A stretch of DNA of 64,000 nucleotides from Zygnema cylindricum (GCA_037447655.1 JBBHKE010000847.1:62001-126000); one strand, 5' to 3'; positions 20,338 to 32,842 are shown, counted from the first letter of the stretch. Program-made: numbers and translations. The notes: generated from the sequence alone by a model not told the origin.

Positions 20338-20916
20338 ATGGAATCTGGGTTCATCTATTGGGAAGCCATGATGACGGGGGCATTGTGCGAAAAACGATAC
20401 TGGGATATCGTCAGTGGACAAGTGAAACGTCCACCTTTAGGAACTCCACCAAGATTTCCTCCTACAGCGACTGCTTTAGCGGAGGAGGCAGATGATGGGG
20501 ACAACAATGCGTCCGAAAAGGGGAAAGGGAAGGAGACACCGCTCACTCCTATAACCACGGCACCGGGATCGGGGACCGTGAAGACCGTGGAGAACGATAC
20601 TCAAATGTGGGAAGACGTAAACATGGCTGCAAAGAACTTCATTTTCAAGCACCTCACTCAAGCTTTGGCCACCCCTCACCTTCACATTTACAAGGCCAAC
20701 GAGTTCTGGGTGAGTTTGGTGGAGACCTATATAGTTGGTACTATTCGAGAGCTCCAGTTAGCTAAGCAAAAGCTAGTGAGTTACACTTACAAAGGAAAGA
20801 TGTTAGATTATTGTAATGATCTTTCTTGTTTGTATATAGAGATGGAAAGTGCCTGGTGGAGAAGTACAATGAAGATGAAAGTTAACACTCTTATCATGAA
20901 GTTACCAGACGAGTAA
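20338..20916 (+). CDS. Copia D Gag, N-terminal two thirds
   Basis: 192-residue ORF with copia gag features: MESGFIYWEAMM near the start, conserved WGIVSGQ-like block (YWDIVSGQ), a Gly/Glu/Lys linker, then the helical UBN2-type part (FIFKHLTQALATPHLHIYKANEFWVSLVETY). Forms the particle shell. The in-frame sequence runs upstream through the primer-binding site toward an ATG in the LTR (20284) but a TAA in this copy blocks it, so 20338 is simply the first Met. A stop at about 20914 separates it from the nucleocapsid. Confidence 0.8.
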   Translation: MESGFIYWEAMMTGALCEKRYWDIVSGQVKRPPLGTPPRFPPTATALAEEADDGDNNASEKGKGKETPLTPITTAPGSGTVKTVENDTQMWEDVNMAAKNFIFKHLTQALATPHLHIYKANEFWVSLVETYIVGTIRELQLAKQKLVSYTYKGKMLDYCNDLSCLYIEMESAWWRSTMKMKVNTLIMKLPDE

Positions 20917-21006
20917 GAGAACATAGTGTACCGCGTACAGGAAAGGACTGATAGTTCATGGAAGTGGAATACACTGGTATGAATGATACTTGTGTAGGAA
21001 AACACC

Positions 21007-21582
21007 ATGGAGATTAGGAGAGGAGGAAAGAGCATTGAAGCTCAAGCTGAACGAGGGGACCGATGGGGGAAAAATCCAAAGAAACCGTACAAAGGGGAAA
21101 GAGATCAGTCTGGAGGACCGAGGCCCCCAAAAGGCCTTTGTCATTTTTGCAAAAAGCTACGACACTTTATCGCGGATTGTGTCAAGTTATTGGAGCTGAG
21201 GCTCCAAGAGAACCGTGGAGGACGTCCTTCCGGAGGGAAGAAAAAGGCAATTGTGGTCACAATAGTGACAAGAGAAACCGAGGACGAGTCCTTTGAGAAG
21301 GATGGGGAGCTTCTTCTTGACGAGAGTTTGGAGGAGAAGGAGATCCCTCGGAGACAGAAGTGTGCCCTTAGATCAATTCGGGAAGCTCCACAAGAAGGAT
21401 GGATCATCGACTCAGGTGCATCCATGCATATGTGTCGTGATAAGCAACTCTTCACAAAACTAAGAAAGATCCCTATTGTATTGATAGAGTATGGGGATGG
21501 GAGAGTGGGTACTACAAATCTAGTGGGGTCAGTAGATCTGAAAGTCTTAGTGGAGGGTAAGACTTCTATACTCACATTGTAA
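21007..21582 (+). CDS. Copia D nucleocapsid and protease
   Basis: 191 residues containing an intact CCHC knuckle (CHFCKKLRHFIADC), an acidic linker (ETEDESFEKDGELLLDESLE) and a retropepsin active site DSGASMHMC within GWIIDSGASMHM. The protease would process the polyprotein. The frame is stopped by TAA near 21580, where sister copies read Ser (LTFSD), so the protease C-terminal part is in the following fragmented frame. Confidence 0.82.
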   Translation: MEIRRGGKSIEAQAERGDRWGKNPKKPYKGERDQSGGPRPPKGLCHFCKKLRHFIADCVKLLELRLQENRGGRPSGGKKKAIVVTIVTRETEDESFEKDGELLLDESLEEKEIPRRQKCALRSIREAPQEGWIIDSGASMHMCRDKQLFTKLRKIPIVLIEYGDGRVGTTNLVGSVDLKVLVEGKTSILTL

Positions 21583-22660
21583 GATGTACTCTATATTCCT
21601 TAGCTAAGTAAAAATCTTGTCTTTACGTCTGTGTTAGATGAGAAGGAGTTTGATGCCTTCACTAGAAAGGGAGTCTTTACAGCTAAGTATGGGGATGAAG
21701 TTTAATTCACGGCAGATATGGATAAGCAAGGAATGTTTACGCTTAACCTGAGTTATGAAAAGAAGAACGCTTACTATGTTGGTGTTCCTAAGTTGATGAT
21801 TTGGCATAAACGATTGGGGCATGTGCATTTTGAAAGGTTGCAGGACATGAAAAAGCTTGGGGTAGTAGAAGGCATTCAGGTTTGGGGATAATGAAATGAT
21901 GGATGATTTTAATGGCTGTGCTCAGGGTAAGGCTCACAGATTTCCCTTTCCCAAATCCGCCACATATAGAGGTGAGAATGTACTAGATTTTGTCCACATA
22001 GATATCTGGGGACCTGCAAAAGTATCTTCGGTTAGAGAAAAGAGGTTTATGTTGACAATATCTGATGACTGGTCTAAATACTTTTGAGTGTACTTCCTAA
22101 AAACAAAGTTTGAAACATCAACTTACTTCAAAGAATATAAAGCTTGGAGTGAGAAGTTGCATGGAACCCCCATTAAGAGAATAAAGAGTGATAATGTGGG
22201 GGAATATACCTTTAACCAGTTTGAGGAATAGTTGAGAGATGAGGGAGTTCAGCACCAGAAAACCGTTCCATATAACTTGGAACAAAATGGGGTAGCTGAG
22301 AGGTTGAACCAAACACTAGGAGTTAGTGCATGCAATATGTTAGCTAACAAGAAAAATAGTGCATGCACTATGTTAGCTGACAAAAAAATAGGAAAGAGAT
22401 TTTGGGCAGAGGCCATGAACTGTGCCAACTACATTAAGAATAGAGTCCTTACCTTAGCTTTAAAGGGAATGACACCTTATGAGAGATGGGTGGAAAGGAA
22501 ACTAGATATCTCTCACCTTAAAGTATTCGGTAACCAAGTTTACAGTTTTAACACGGATAGGAAAAACTGGAAACTAGATGCTAAGGGAAAACCTGGTTAC
22601 TTTTTAGGATATGATGAGGATGTCAAGGGATATAGAGTCTATGACTTAGAAAAGTGAGAT
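21583..22660 (+). pseudogene. Copia D integrase
   Basis: HHCC zinc region (IWHKRLGHVHFERL, then CAQGKAHRFPFPK) and DDE core (TISDDWSKY, IKSDNVGEY, NGVAERLNQ with catalytic Glu present), followed by the C-terminal block (VFGNQVYSF, GYFLGYDEDVKGYRVYDLEK). Interrupted by several stops and by a short internal duplication near 22330-22385 that repeats the SACxMLAxKK segment. Not functional as read. Confidence 0.85.
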
Positions 22661-24097
22661 ATCATTTTGGTCGAACACCTAATTGTCATGGATGAAGGGA
22701 AGTCATTTGACCCTTTTAAATATACCAAGAAGATAAGAATCTGATTTCAGTCTAAAGGTGAGGAGGACTCCGTCTTTCACGAAAGGGACATGAGTGAAAC
22801 AAGGATTGCAGATTCATGGGAGATTGAAGACACTGGAGATCCACCGGAAACCTCACATATTCTTATAGACTCCGAGGAGACAGAAGAGGAGGAACCGGAA
22901 CCGACAACTATGGATAGGGGAGGCGATGAGACAGTAAGGAGAAATCTAAGACTTCCCTCCATCCTAACTTCGGAGTTTGAGGGGGGGAGAAGGAGCAGCA
23001 AACGGATTCAAGAAAAACAGGTCCCTCACAAGGTGACTAAGCTATTTCACCTAGATGAGCCTCACTCATACTCGGAGGCAGTAAACAGTCCGTTGAAAGA
23101 CAAAAGGATTAGAGCCATAAATGTTGAGATGGCCTCTATTGTAGAAGTAAATACTTGGGAACTAGCGGAATGTCCTCAGGACTGAAAAAAACCAATTAGC
23201 TATAAATCGGTGTTTAAACTAAAACTGAACCCAGATAATACCATTGAGAGATATAAGGTTCAATTGGTAGCAAAGGGGTTTACCGAAAACAAGGGGATTG
23301 ACTATGAGGAGACTTTTGCTCTTGTTGTTCTGTTCCCATCAGTAAGGATTCTCCTCAGTCAATCAACAGCGGAAGACATGGAAATACTCTAGATGGACAT
23401 TAAGACTGCTTCTGTTAATGGTGAGTTAGTCGAAGAAATTTTCATGAGACAACCCGAGGGGTTCATGGAAAAATGAGAAGAGAGCAAAGTCTGCAGGCTA
23501 ATAAAGTCTTTATATGAACTGAAGCAGGCTCCCCGACAATAGAATAAGAAACTAGATGAGTTTCTTACCGGTCTGGGGTATATCCGGATCAGTTCTGACC
23601 ATTCTATCTATATGTTTGGGGATGAGAATGGTGTCATTTTTATTGCAATCTATGTGGATGATCTGCTTGTGCTCAGTATGTCTTTGGAAAAGATTAATAG
23701 GCTAAAAAAAAATCTTAGAAGCAGATTTGATATGAAGGATTTAGGTGAGGCAAGGTATATTTCAGGGATCCAAATGGAGAGAGATAAGGGTAAAAGCATT
23801 ATCAGACTTACTCAGAAAGAAGCAATAGGTAATATGATTGAGAAATTATAAATGGAAAAAGCTAACAGTTGTACCACTCCCATGGACTTAAAAAAAGTAA
23901 GTGATGGGAGTGTAGAAGGAGGAGTGATGATCTTAGATGATCTGATGAGTCCAGACAAGAGAGAGTTTATGAAGTCTATCCTTTATAGACAGGTCGTAGG
24001 AAGTTTGATCTATTTTATGAATTGTACCAGGTCGGACATAGCGGCAGCAGTTGGAGTACCCAGTAAGAGTCTTAATGATCCTAGGAAGAGAGACTAA
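22661..24097 (+). pseudogene. Copia D reverse transcriptase
   Basis: Acidic integrase-RT linker (22790-23185), then RT with YVDD in the 23612-23851 frame (IYVDDLLVLSMS), and the thumb/connection to 24097. Stops occur where sisters have Trp, Gln or Gly. One dead copy of the same enzyme as in copia C. Confidence 0.87.
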
Positions 24098-24646
24098 GAG
24101 GCAACCAAGAGAGTAATAAGATATGTGGTGGGAACCAAAGAGTTATGGTTGCATTTGGGAGGGGAGCACACTGACATCACTACTTGGAGTGATGGCGGTT
24201 ATAGGGATGCACCTATGAGAAGATGCACTTCTGGGTATTTGTTGTATGTGTGGGAAGGTGCTTGCTGTTGAAGCAGTAAGCAACAAAAGGTGGTTCCTCA
24301 GTCTACTATGGAGGCTGAGTACATGGCCGGCTGAGTACATGGCCTCTTTATCTGCTGTGAAAGAGTTGATGTGGGTTAAGTCCTTGTTGCAAGAACTAGG
24401 GTATATGAAGGAGGGAGTGCATGAAGTGTTTTGTGATATTCAAGCTGCCATTACAATTGCAACTAATCCAAAACATCATTTTAAGGCTAAGCTTATGGAC
24501 ATAAGATTGAGTTTTGTAAGAGAAAAAGTTGAGAATAATATTGTGAATCTTGTATATAGATCTGATGAGGAAATGGTGGCTGATATGATGACAAAACCGA
24601 TGCCTTCTCCCAAGTTAAAATATTGCAGAGAAAAGTGTGGACTAAA
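24098..24646 (+). pseudogene. Copia D RNase H
   Basis: RNase H block with TTWSDGGYRD-like start, EAEYMA (a short direct duplication of the GCTGAGTACATGGCC segment at about 24316-24341), VFCDIQAAI (Asn of FCDNQ changed), and the terminal CREKCGLKL. The reading frame runs past 24646 into unrelated DNA up to 24854, giving a chance chimeric C-terminus. Confidence 0.85.
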
Positions 24647-26028
24647 ATTGTGTTGTTCTGAGACAAAAGCCGGAACCGAAGACGATGAGGATGCCGGTGT
24701 AGTCATCTCGGAACCAAACCAAGCAAGAAACTTTCACAAAAACCGGTCTGAAAAACAACAACTTCAACAGTTGAGAAAACTCAAACCAGAGACACAATCT
24801 GTGATGACGCACGTTATATTTCATTATTTTGTAACTGCTTGTGACGTCGCATGACTTTTCGTGACATTGTACACGTACCGCCCATCTAGCCAGTTTCGTT
24901 TCATGGTTGAAGAAGATGCACTTTGCCTTTGCGTCTCTTGTCCCCTCGACGTGAAATTGCATCGGATCTTGAGACCCTTGGCGAAATAAAATCCGTACCA
25001 AGCGCATACGACAAAACCAAACAAATTGTGTACTTTGCTTTGTCGTACCTAAACGCATACGGACGAAACATAGCGGATCGTGCACTTTTCGTCGTCGCTT
25101 GAATTTCTTTGAAATTTCTTGAAAATTTGTTACACGTGCGACTACGTGTTTCTATTTGTTTTTCGAAAATTCTTTGTTTTAAAACACATCTTCCTTGTGT
25201 TTTAAAGAAAAGTTTAAAGATGACGTTTTATGGCGTGGTCGTGGGTCGAAGAACACAAAACGACAACATGTAGTACATCTTAAATTCGGTGATGACGCAA
25301 AATGTACTTCTCATTTTCTCTATTTTTTGTACGGTTGAAACTTACGCGGTACGGCTCTAAGTTTTACAGGAAACGACAGAAAAAAACCCTTACTTAGGCA
25401 CATGGAGACGCACCCTAACTTTCAGGTATAGTATTGATTTATTTCGATGGACGTAGGACCGTCACGTCACCGTCCTGACGGCATCAACATACACCTTGAC
25501 CGTGAGGTATGACGAGACCTGTACTGTACAGTACCTAACCGGTACTGGTCAACTGAATTTCAACCGCTTTTATATAACCTGTTNNNNNNNNNNTATATGA
25601 AGGTGGAGTAGGGGTTAGATTTTCAAGAGCCTCGGGAACCCAACTGAATCAAAAAGAAGTAACATTAGCCTCCTGCGAACCGTTACACCAGGAGTGTCTA
25701 GGCTGTCCCCTTTTGTAAAGACACTAACACACAGGAGGTAACCTGATGTCTTATGTTCTTCGGAGATCTATCATATATTGATTGGGTGATAACTTTTTCT
25801 CCATAAACATCAGAGAGAACACTGGAATACGGCGGTCATCCAGAGGTCCTTGGATCAATTCCCACAACTGGCAGACTATGTTTTGCAAAGACAATTTTAG
25901 TGATCTGCCTGTCTCTTTAGCTGCTAGAGGTAGCCATGGCTGCCTACACGTCCTCAGTTACTACGACAAGTATGAGGGCTGAAGTAAGGTCACAAGAGAG
26001 ACTACAAATACCTCTTTTTCAATAGTGG
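24647..26028. other. Unresolved repeat sequence spanning an assembly gap
   Basis: Starts TGTTGTTCTGAG where copia D breaks off, includes ten Ns (25584-25593), and near 25920-25975 carries, in reverse orientation, the block GCCATGGCTGCC...CTACGACAAGTATGAGGGCT typical of the copia LTRs here. Possibly a reverse-oriented LTR of another subfamily. No gene seen. Confidence 0.4.
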
Positions 26029-26094
26029 GTTAGTTATATACTATCTAGAGGCTTCTTGTATTCTGTAGTCCAATGGAGGACACACAATCACAGA
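26029..26094 (+). repeat. Terminal stub of a copia LTR
   Basis: GTTAGTTATATACTATCTAG and the CCAATGGAGGACACA end block match the last 70 bp of the D/E/H type LTRs. The rest of that LTR is missing, so this is a recombination or deletion scar. Confidence 0.65.
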
Positions 26095-26689
26095 AATGTT
26101 TTCCCCTGTCGGATCTGTGAGGACCACATTGCCAAGCGTCCTCCGATTACAATGAAGAAAAACTAAGTCAACCCAAGGGCTCCGAGAACTTTTAGATTGG
26201 GGATGAGGTGGAAGTATATTAGTAACCTCACGTTTGACGATGTAGCCCGCCTCGGCACCAATGGCTGCAATGACATCTCGCACCAAATCATGGGCAACAG
26301 TTTGTTCTCCCCAATAGGAGCAAAGAAGCAAATGGATTTCCCTCTTTATGAATGGGTTGGTTACAAACGCACCGAGCCCCCCCCAATAGCGTATAATTAG
26401 GCAAACCCAACCGGAAGCGTAGTGCAGAAGTAAATTGGTCGGACGATAAACGGAGCGTCGAAAAAATTGGTGCTGCTTGAAGCCACGCTCTTGCCCTCAG
26501 CCCAAAACACGAACGTAAACGAGCAAGCGCTTAAGTAGAACGTAGCGCATTGAAAAGGTTCGCAAAATCAGAGGCGTCCACTTGCTCAGATATGCGTTGT
26601 TGAAGTTGGAAGTTAGTGTCGGCCATAAGAGATTGAAAAGGTGGAACTTGGTTTTGAGCGTCCTGGGGAAGTAGCGCACGAGCGGAAAG
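26095..26689 (-). pseudogene. Fragment of a non-LTR-retrotransposon-associated ORF
   Basis: Read on the minus strand in more than one frame: FTSALRYRLGLPNYTL, a CVCNQP metal-ligand-like cluster, EQTVAHDLVRDVIAAIGAEA, then a PWVDLVFLHC...LGNVVLTDPT segment. This resembles the C-terminal region found after the RT in a widespread family of plant and algal non-LTR elements. The 26041-26331 ORF covers its end and runs into the LTR stub. Frameshifted and partial; identification from memory of the family pattern only. Confidence 0.5.
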
Positions 26690-27412
26690 TGTTGATATTT
26701 GTGTATTTTCTAGGTCTAAAATAGGATAGAAAAAGGCAGAGGCAGTCTGCCTTTAACTCCCCTCTCCAAGCCCCCACATTTGTTGTAGTCACTGAAGGTT
26801 GGATAGGGAGGTAAAGCCATGGCTACCTAAGCTCTCTAGAGAAGACATGGGATAAATTAGGTAGACTTACCAAAAGGTACTTCACGGACCCAGGAATTGG
26901 TCCTGGTACCTACCGTCCGTCAAGTTGCCCTCATCCGATAGCTTAATCCGTTTAGTCTAGAGCTAGTATTAAGATATATGGGGTTTGATAATTATTTAAT
27001 TAGTTACACGTAGACTAGTTCATTTAACATGAAATAATTACGAAGTGAATTGATAAAGTTTTAGAGAGTACAGTTTACGGTTTCAATGTTTTTAATGAAA
27101 CAGATATCGCGCACTTGTTTCGAGCGCGAAACAAATACCGCGCATCGAATTTCAGCGGCTAGGATTATAGTCGGGTTTGATCGGGCGGCCGCGATAGGCG
27201 CCCTGATCACGGAAGAAGTACTTTTGGCTATTTATGGTCATTACCACGTCAAATGACACGTGGCGTGATAACATTGGATTACGAGAACTCCGGATATTAC
27301 GGGAACAAATCCTGATTTGACACGTGTTGACATTTTGTCTATGTTTTACAATGGGCGTACAGAAAGTACATCGGCACCTGTACTTTTTTGTATAACACAA
27401 TAATTTGATTGG
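26690..27412 (+). repeat. Copia E 5' LTR, 3'-truncated
   Basis: Begins TGTTGATATTTGTG and follows the D-type LTR to about 27412, where it passes directly into gag sequence (TTTGTTTGTATATGGAGATGG). The last quarter of the LTR, the primer-binding site and the gag N-terminus are deleted. Carries an antisense tRNA-like module near 26880-26960 and a TTGTTTCG/CGAAACAA inverted repeat near 27117-27136. Confidence 0.85.
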
Positions 27413-28088
27413 TGCCGTTTGTTTGTATATGGAGATGGAAAGTGCCAGGTGGACTGGTACAATGAAAATGAAAGTTAACACCCCATGGAAATGGAACACA
27501 GTGGTCAAGATGATACTTGTGCATGAAAACATAATGGAGATTAGGAGAGGAGGAAAGTGCATTCTAGCACTAGCAACAGGAGAGGACCGATGAGGGAAGG
27601 ACCAGAAGAAACCTTACAAAGGGGAAAGAGATCTTTTTAAGGGACCGAGGTCCCCAAAGGGTCTTTGTCATTTTTGCAAAAAGCCGGGACACTTTATCGG
27701 AAATTGTGTCAAGCTGTCAGAGCTGAGGCTCCAAGAGAACCGTGGAGGGGGTTCTTCAAGAGGGAAGAAAAAGACACTTGTGGTTAAAAAAGTTACAAGA
27801 GAAACCGAAGATGAGTCCTCTAAGGAGGATGGGGAGCTTCTTTTGGAAGAGAGTCTAGAGGAGAAGGAGATCCCTCGGAGACAGAAGTTTGCCCTTGGAG
27901 CAATTCGGGATGCTACACAAGAAGGATGGATAATCGACTTAAGTGCATCCATGCATATGTGTCGTGATAAAGAACTCTTCACTAAGCTAAGAAAGATCCC
28001 TACTGTAGAGATAGAGTATGGGGATGGTAGAGTGGTTTCTACAGATCTAGTAGGATCAGTAGATTCTGAAAGTTTTAGTGGAGGGTAA
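27413..28088 (+). pseudogene. Copia E gag C-terminus and protease
   Basis: Zinc knuckle CHFCKKPGHFIGNC at about 27664-27705, acidic linker, then the protease site where DSGAS is changed to DLSAS (27780-28088 frame, WIIDLSASMHMC), which should inactivate it. Frameshifts near 27590 and at about 28070 (VDSESFSGG) break continuity. Confidence 0.82.
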
Positions 28089-29474
28089 GACTTCTATACT
28101 TACATTCTCAGATGTACTCTACATTCCTCATCTGAGTAAAAATCTTGTCTTTACGTTTGTGCTAGATGACAAGGAGTTTCATACCTTCACTAGAAAGGGA
28201 GTCTTTACAGCTAAGTATGGAGATGAAGTTTACTTCACGGCAGATAAGGGTAGCCAAGGAATGTTTAGGCTTAACGTGAATAATGAAAAGAAAAATGCTA
28301 ATTATGTTCGTGTTCCTAAGTTGATGATTGGCATAAGTGGTTGGGGCATGTGCATTTTGATAGGTTGAGGGAAATGAAAAAGCTTGGGGTAGTGAAGGCA
28401 TTCAGGTTGGTGATAATGAAATGATGGATGATTGTAGTGGTTGTGCTCAAGGTAAGGCTCACAAAATTCCCTTTCCCAAAGCCACCACATATAGAGGTGA
28501 GAAAGTGTTAGACTTGGTCCACACAGATATTTGGGGACCAGCAAAAGTACCTTCGGTAGGAGGAAAGAGGTTTATGATGACAATAACCGATGACTGTTCT
28601 AGATACTCTAGAGTCTACTTTCTGAAAATTAAGTCTGAAGCATCAACTTACTTAAAAGAATATAAAGTCTAGAGTGAGAAGTTGCATGAAACCCCCTTTA
28701 AGAGGATAAGGAGTGATAATAAGGGGGAATATACCTCTAACTAGCTTGAGGAATATTTGAGAGATGAGGGAGTGAACACCAGAAAACTGTACCATAAAAC
28801 CCGGAACAAAATGGGGTAGCTGAGAGGTTGAATCAAACACTAAGAGATAGTGCATGGAGTATGTTGGCCGAAAAGAAAATAGGAAGAGATTTCGGGCAGA
28901 AGCAATGAACTGTGCCAACTACATTAAGAATAGAGTCCTTACCTCAGCTCTAAAGGGAGTGACACCTTATGAGAGATGGGTTGGAAGGAAACGAGATATC
29001 TCACATCTTAAAGTATTCGTTAGCCAAGTTTATAGTCTTGACAAGAATAAAAGGAACAGGAAACTAGATGCTAAGGGAAAACATGGATACTTTGTGGGAT
29101 ATGAAGAGGATGTTAAGGGATATAGAGTCTATGACTTAGCAAAGAAAGATATCATTCTGGTGAAACACTTAGTTGTCATGGATGAAGGGAAGTCATTTGA
29201 CCCCTTCAAATATACAAAGAAGATAAGAATCAGATTTGAGTCCGAAAGTGAGGAGAACTCGGTCGTTCCAGAAAAAGACATGAGTGAAACCGTGATTGCA
29301 GATTCACGGGAAATCCGAGATACACGAGACTCACCGGAAACCTCACATACTCCTATGGACTTCGATGAGATAGAAGAAGCAGGACAAGAACTGGCTTCCA
29401 TGGAAATGGGAGCCGATGAGACAATGAGAAGAAATCCAAGACTTCCATCCATTCCTGCTTCAATATTTGAGTGA
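28078..29474 (+). pseudogene. Copia E integrase
   Basis: Protease tail and HHCC region (28078-28672, CSGCAQGKAHKIPFPK, TITDDCSRY) and integrase C-terminal half (28854-29474, NYIKNRVLTSALKG, VTPYERWVGRKRDISH, GYEEDVKGYRVYDL) followed by an acidic linker. Frameshifts and stops lie between 28640 and 28860. Non-functional. Confidence 0.85.
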
Positions 29475-29890
29475 GGAAGGAGGAGCAGCAAAAGGATACA
29501 AGAAAAACAAACGGCTCAAAAGGTAACCAAGCTATCTCACCCTGATGAGCCTCAGTCTTACTTGGAGGCAGTGAATAGTCCAAAGAAAAAAAGATGGATT
29601 AGAGCCATAAATGATGAGATGGCTTCTATCATGGAAGCAAATACTTGGGAACTAGCATATTGTCCTCTTGATAGAATACATACTAGGTGTAAATGGGTAT
29701 TTAAACTAAAAATGAACCCAGATAATACAATTGAGAGATATAAGACTCGATTGGTAGCAAAGGGATTCACCCAAAAAGAGTGGATTGACTATGAGGAGAC
29801 CTTTGCTCTAGTTGTTCGGTTCCCATCAATGAGGATTCTCCTTAGTGTAGCAGTAGCGGATGACATGGAAATACACCAGATGGACATTAA
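29475..29890 (+). pseudogene. Copia E reverse transcriptase, N-terminal part
   Basis: RT fingers and start of palm (INDEMASIMEANTWELAYCP, RYKTRLVAKGFTQKE, DMEIHQMDI) up to the codon pair GACATTAA where copia F inserted. Continues at 36353. Confidence 0.9.
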
Positions 29891-30938
29891 TGTAACTCTG
29901 AGACCTCCATAAGTCCTCAGAGTGGACAGCTTCCAAGAAGCCTCTAGGATAATCCTGACCCCTTTGTGTTTAAGCAAAAATAACTGCCACCCTGGCAGAC
30001 AAAAACGCTGACCAACTTCAACCCCTGTGAAGACAAGACTCCCCTGAGTCGATAGCAAAAAGAATCTCTGAATTTGCTCCCTTGAGCAGTAAGTTATGGA
30101 GGGTCAAAGTTGACCTTTTGTACAGAAGCTCTCTGGGAGAGAGGGTCCTATCTTCTAATTTTTCTAAGTCCTATCCCTCTCACAGACTCTATCTACTGAT
30201 GTACGGAACCAATCAGATTTCAGTTCCGTACGTAAAAGTACAACTGCCGGTGTACTTTATGTACGGATATTGTACGATATGGCCTAAATGTCCACACGTG
30301 GAGTATCCGGATTCGCTCCTTAAATCCTCGGAGATGCCGGGCTCCAATGTTACATCGCCACGTGTCATCCGATGTGGCGCTGCCCACAAACCGCCGAATT
30401 CTCCTTCCGCGATCTCGGCGCAATTTCCGGCCGTCCGATTAAACTCGTTTTTGATCGTAGCCGTAATAAATACATGCGCGGTATTTGTTTCGCTTCCGAA
30501 ATCAATGCGCGGTATTGATTTCATATCCGTACCGCAATTCGTACTTTTACAATTCCATATCTATGTGTCCCGTAAATAGTTATAGTTAAATGAATTATTC
30601 TACGTGTACCTTATAAATAATTATCGTACTATATACTATGCATCAGTACCACTAGACTTAACGGTTAAGGCTACCGGCTATCTCCTAGCTGTCGGCCGGT
30701 AGGTACCCAGGATCAAATCCTGCCGCCCGGCATATACCTTTTAGTAATAAATCCGTAGACTAATATAAATTTCCCGTAAACCTGAGGTAGCTTAGGTAGC
30801 CATGGCTCTAGCTTCCTCTCCAATTTCTCAGTGACTGCGACAAGTTTGAGAGTTGGAGAGAGAAGTTAGAGGTAGACTGCCTCGGCTTCTTTGTTTCTAT
30901 TTAGACCTAGAAAATACTTAAAACCATTAATTCCTACA
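29891..30938 (-). repeat. Copia F 3' LTR (1048 bp)
   Basis: On the minus strand starts TGTAGGAATTAATGG after the purine tract; the opposite end reads TGTAACTCTGAG on the + strand (one change from TGAAACT). Terminal hairpin arms 29895-29902 and 29916-29923. tRNA-like module on the + strand near 30658-30725. Confidence 0.94.
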
Positions 30939-31061
30939 CTCCCCTTATTTTCTAGTCAATCTTTAATTTCAGACCACACTTCTCCCTGCAGAAAATTAGC
31001 TTAGGGGAAGGCACAGGTTTGGTCATCATATCTGCTACCATCTCACTATCTGGCCTGTACT

Positions 31062-31763
31062 CTAAACCTGATTATTTTGTTTTCTACTTTTCTCTAACAA
31101 AGCTGAGTCTGATGTCCATGTGTTGGCTTTAAAATGATGTTTAGGATTGGCAGAAATAGCGATTGCTGCCTGATTATCACAAAATATTTTTGAAACACCA
31201 CTCTTAAGATGACCAAGGTCACCAGTAAAGACTTGACCCACATCAATTCTTTTACAACAGAGCAAGAGGGCATATACTCAGCCTCCATGGTGGACTGAGC
31301 AATAACCTTTTGCTGTTTGCTACTCCAACAGCAAGCCCCTATCACCCACATATAATACATATCCAGAAGTGCATCTCCTCATCGGAGCATCACCATAACT
31401 GGCATCACTCCAAGTGGTGATGTCAGTATTCTCCCCACCCAAATACAACCATAGATCCCTAGTTCCTATCAAGTATCTAAGGACTCTCTTAGCTGCCCTC
31501 CCAATCCTTCTTAGTGGAGCATTTAAACTTCTACTCAGCACTCCTACAGCTGCAGCTAAATCCGGCCGGGTACAATTCATAAAATAGATTAGACTTCCCA
31601 CTACTTGCCTGTAAGGAATAGTCTGCATGAACTTCTGTTCATCAGGAGATAATACCTCGTCTAAGACTATGACTCCTTCTTCCTCACTCCCCTCACTTCC
31701 CTTCTTTAACTCCATTGGAGTTGTACAACTATTAGCTTTATCCATTTGAATTTTTTCAAGCAT
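31062..31763 (-). pseudogene. Copia F RNase H and RT C-terminus
   Basis: Three overlapping frames (31320-31763, 31094-31360, 31062-31265) together give the RT connection (LEKIQMDKANSCTTPMELKK), RNase H start (TTWSDASYGDAPM), EAEYM and FCDNQAAIAIS. Single-base frameshifts near 31340 and 31240 separate them; otherwise residues are well conserved. Confidence 0.88.
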
Positions 31764-31862
31764 GTTTCCCTATTGCTTCCTTTTGAGTCAATCTTATAAT
31801 TTTCCTTTTCCTGTCTCTCTCTACTTGAATTCCCAAAATATATCTTGCTTCTCCCATATCCT

Positions 31863-32746
31863 TCATTTCAAATCTCCCTTTAAGATCGGTTTCAGTTTGT
31901 TAATTTTTTCCATTGATTTACTTAAAACAAGCAAATCATCAACATAAATTGCAATAAATATAAGACCTTCCCTCATCTTCGAAAACATAGATTGAGTGAT
32001 CTGAGCTGATCCGAATATATCCCAGACCGGTAAGAAACTCATCAAGCTTCTTATTCCATTGTCGAGGTGCCTGTTTCAAACCATAAAGAGATTTAATCAG
32101 CCGGCATACCTTACTCTCCTCTCCTTCCTCCACAAAACCTTCGGGTTATCGCATGAAGATCTCCTCTTCCAATTCTCCATGCAAAAAGGCTGTCTTGATG
32201 TCCATCTGATGCACTTCCATGTCTTCCGCCGCTGCTAAACTGAGAAGTATGCGGACGGAGGGAAATCTGACCACCGGGGCAAAGGTTTCCTCGTAGTCAA
32301 TTCCTTCCTTTGTGTAAATCCTTTGCCACTAATCTAGCCTTGTAGCGCTCGATTGTGTTATCTGGGTTCAGTTTTAGTTTGAAAACCCACTTACAACCGA
32401 TTGGTTTTCGGTTAGGTGGACAGTCCACAAGCTCCCAAGTATCGGCTGCCATGATTGAAGCCATCTCCTCATTGATGGCTGTCTTCCATCGGTTTCTTTC
32501 TGGACAAGTCATCGCCTCTCCATAAGTTTGAGGTTCATCTTGATGAGATAGTTTAGTTACCTTGTTAATAACCTGTTTTTCTTGCAGTCTTTTGCTACTT
32601 CTCCTCCCCCCCTCAAAATCTGAGGCCGGAATAGATGGTTCTCGTGGATTCTTTCGAACAAACTTGGCTTCTCCCCTATCCCTTGATTCCGAATCAATTT
32701 CCACCACGTCTTCCGCTTCGAGTAGAGTTGTCACTGGATTTTCCAC
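31863..32746 (-). pseudogene. Copia F reverse transcriptase
   Basis: RT N-terminal part 32297-32746 (SIMAADTWELVDCPPNRKPI), a gap with a frameshift, SLYGLKQAPRQW in 31939-32133 and YVDDLLVLSKSMEK in 31863-32045. The acidic linker at the start carries ESRDRGEAKFVRKNPREPS. Catalytic YVDD intact; the chain is broken by indels only. Confidence 0.88.
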
Positions 32747-32842
32747 AGCCGAGTCCTTTTCGGTCTGATTGTTCCTGCAAGAATGTCATCTTCTCTAAAT
32801 CCTGGATAGTTAGGAAGCTCAAAGTCATCGGAATTTTCTGAC

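Larger units (their letters stand above)
19298..24646 (+). mobile_element. Copia D, 3'-truncated
   Basis: 5' LTR (19298-20302), primer-binding site (20303-20315), gag, protease, integrase, RT and RNase H in copia order, then abrupt loss of similarity at about 24646, before the purine tract and 3' LTR. The coding region carries many nonsense codons with comparatively few frameshifts. Confidence 0.9.
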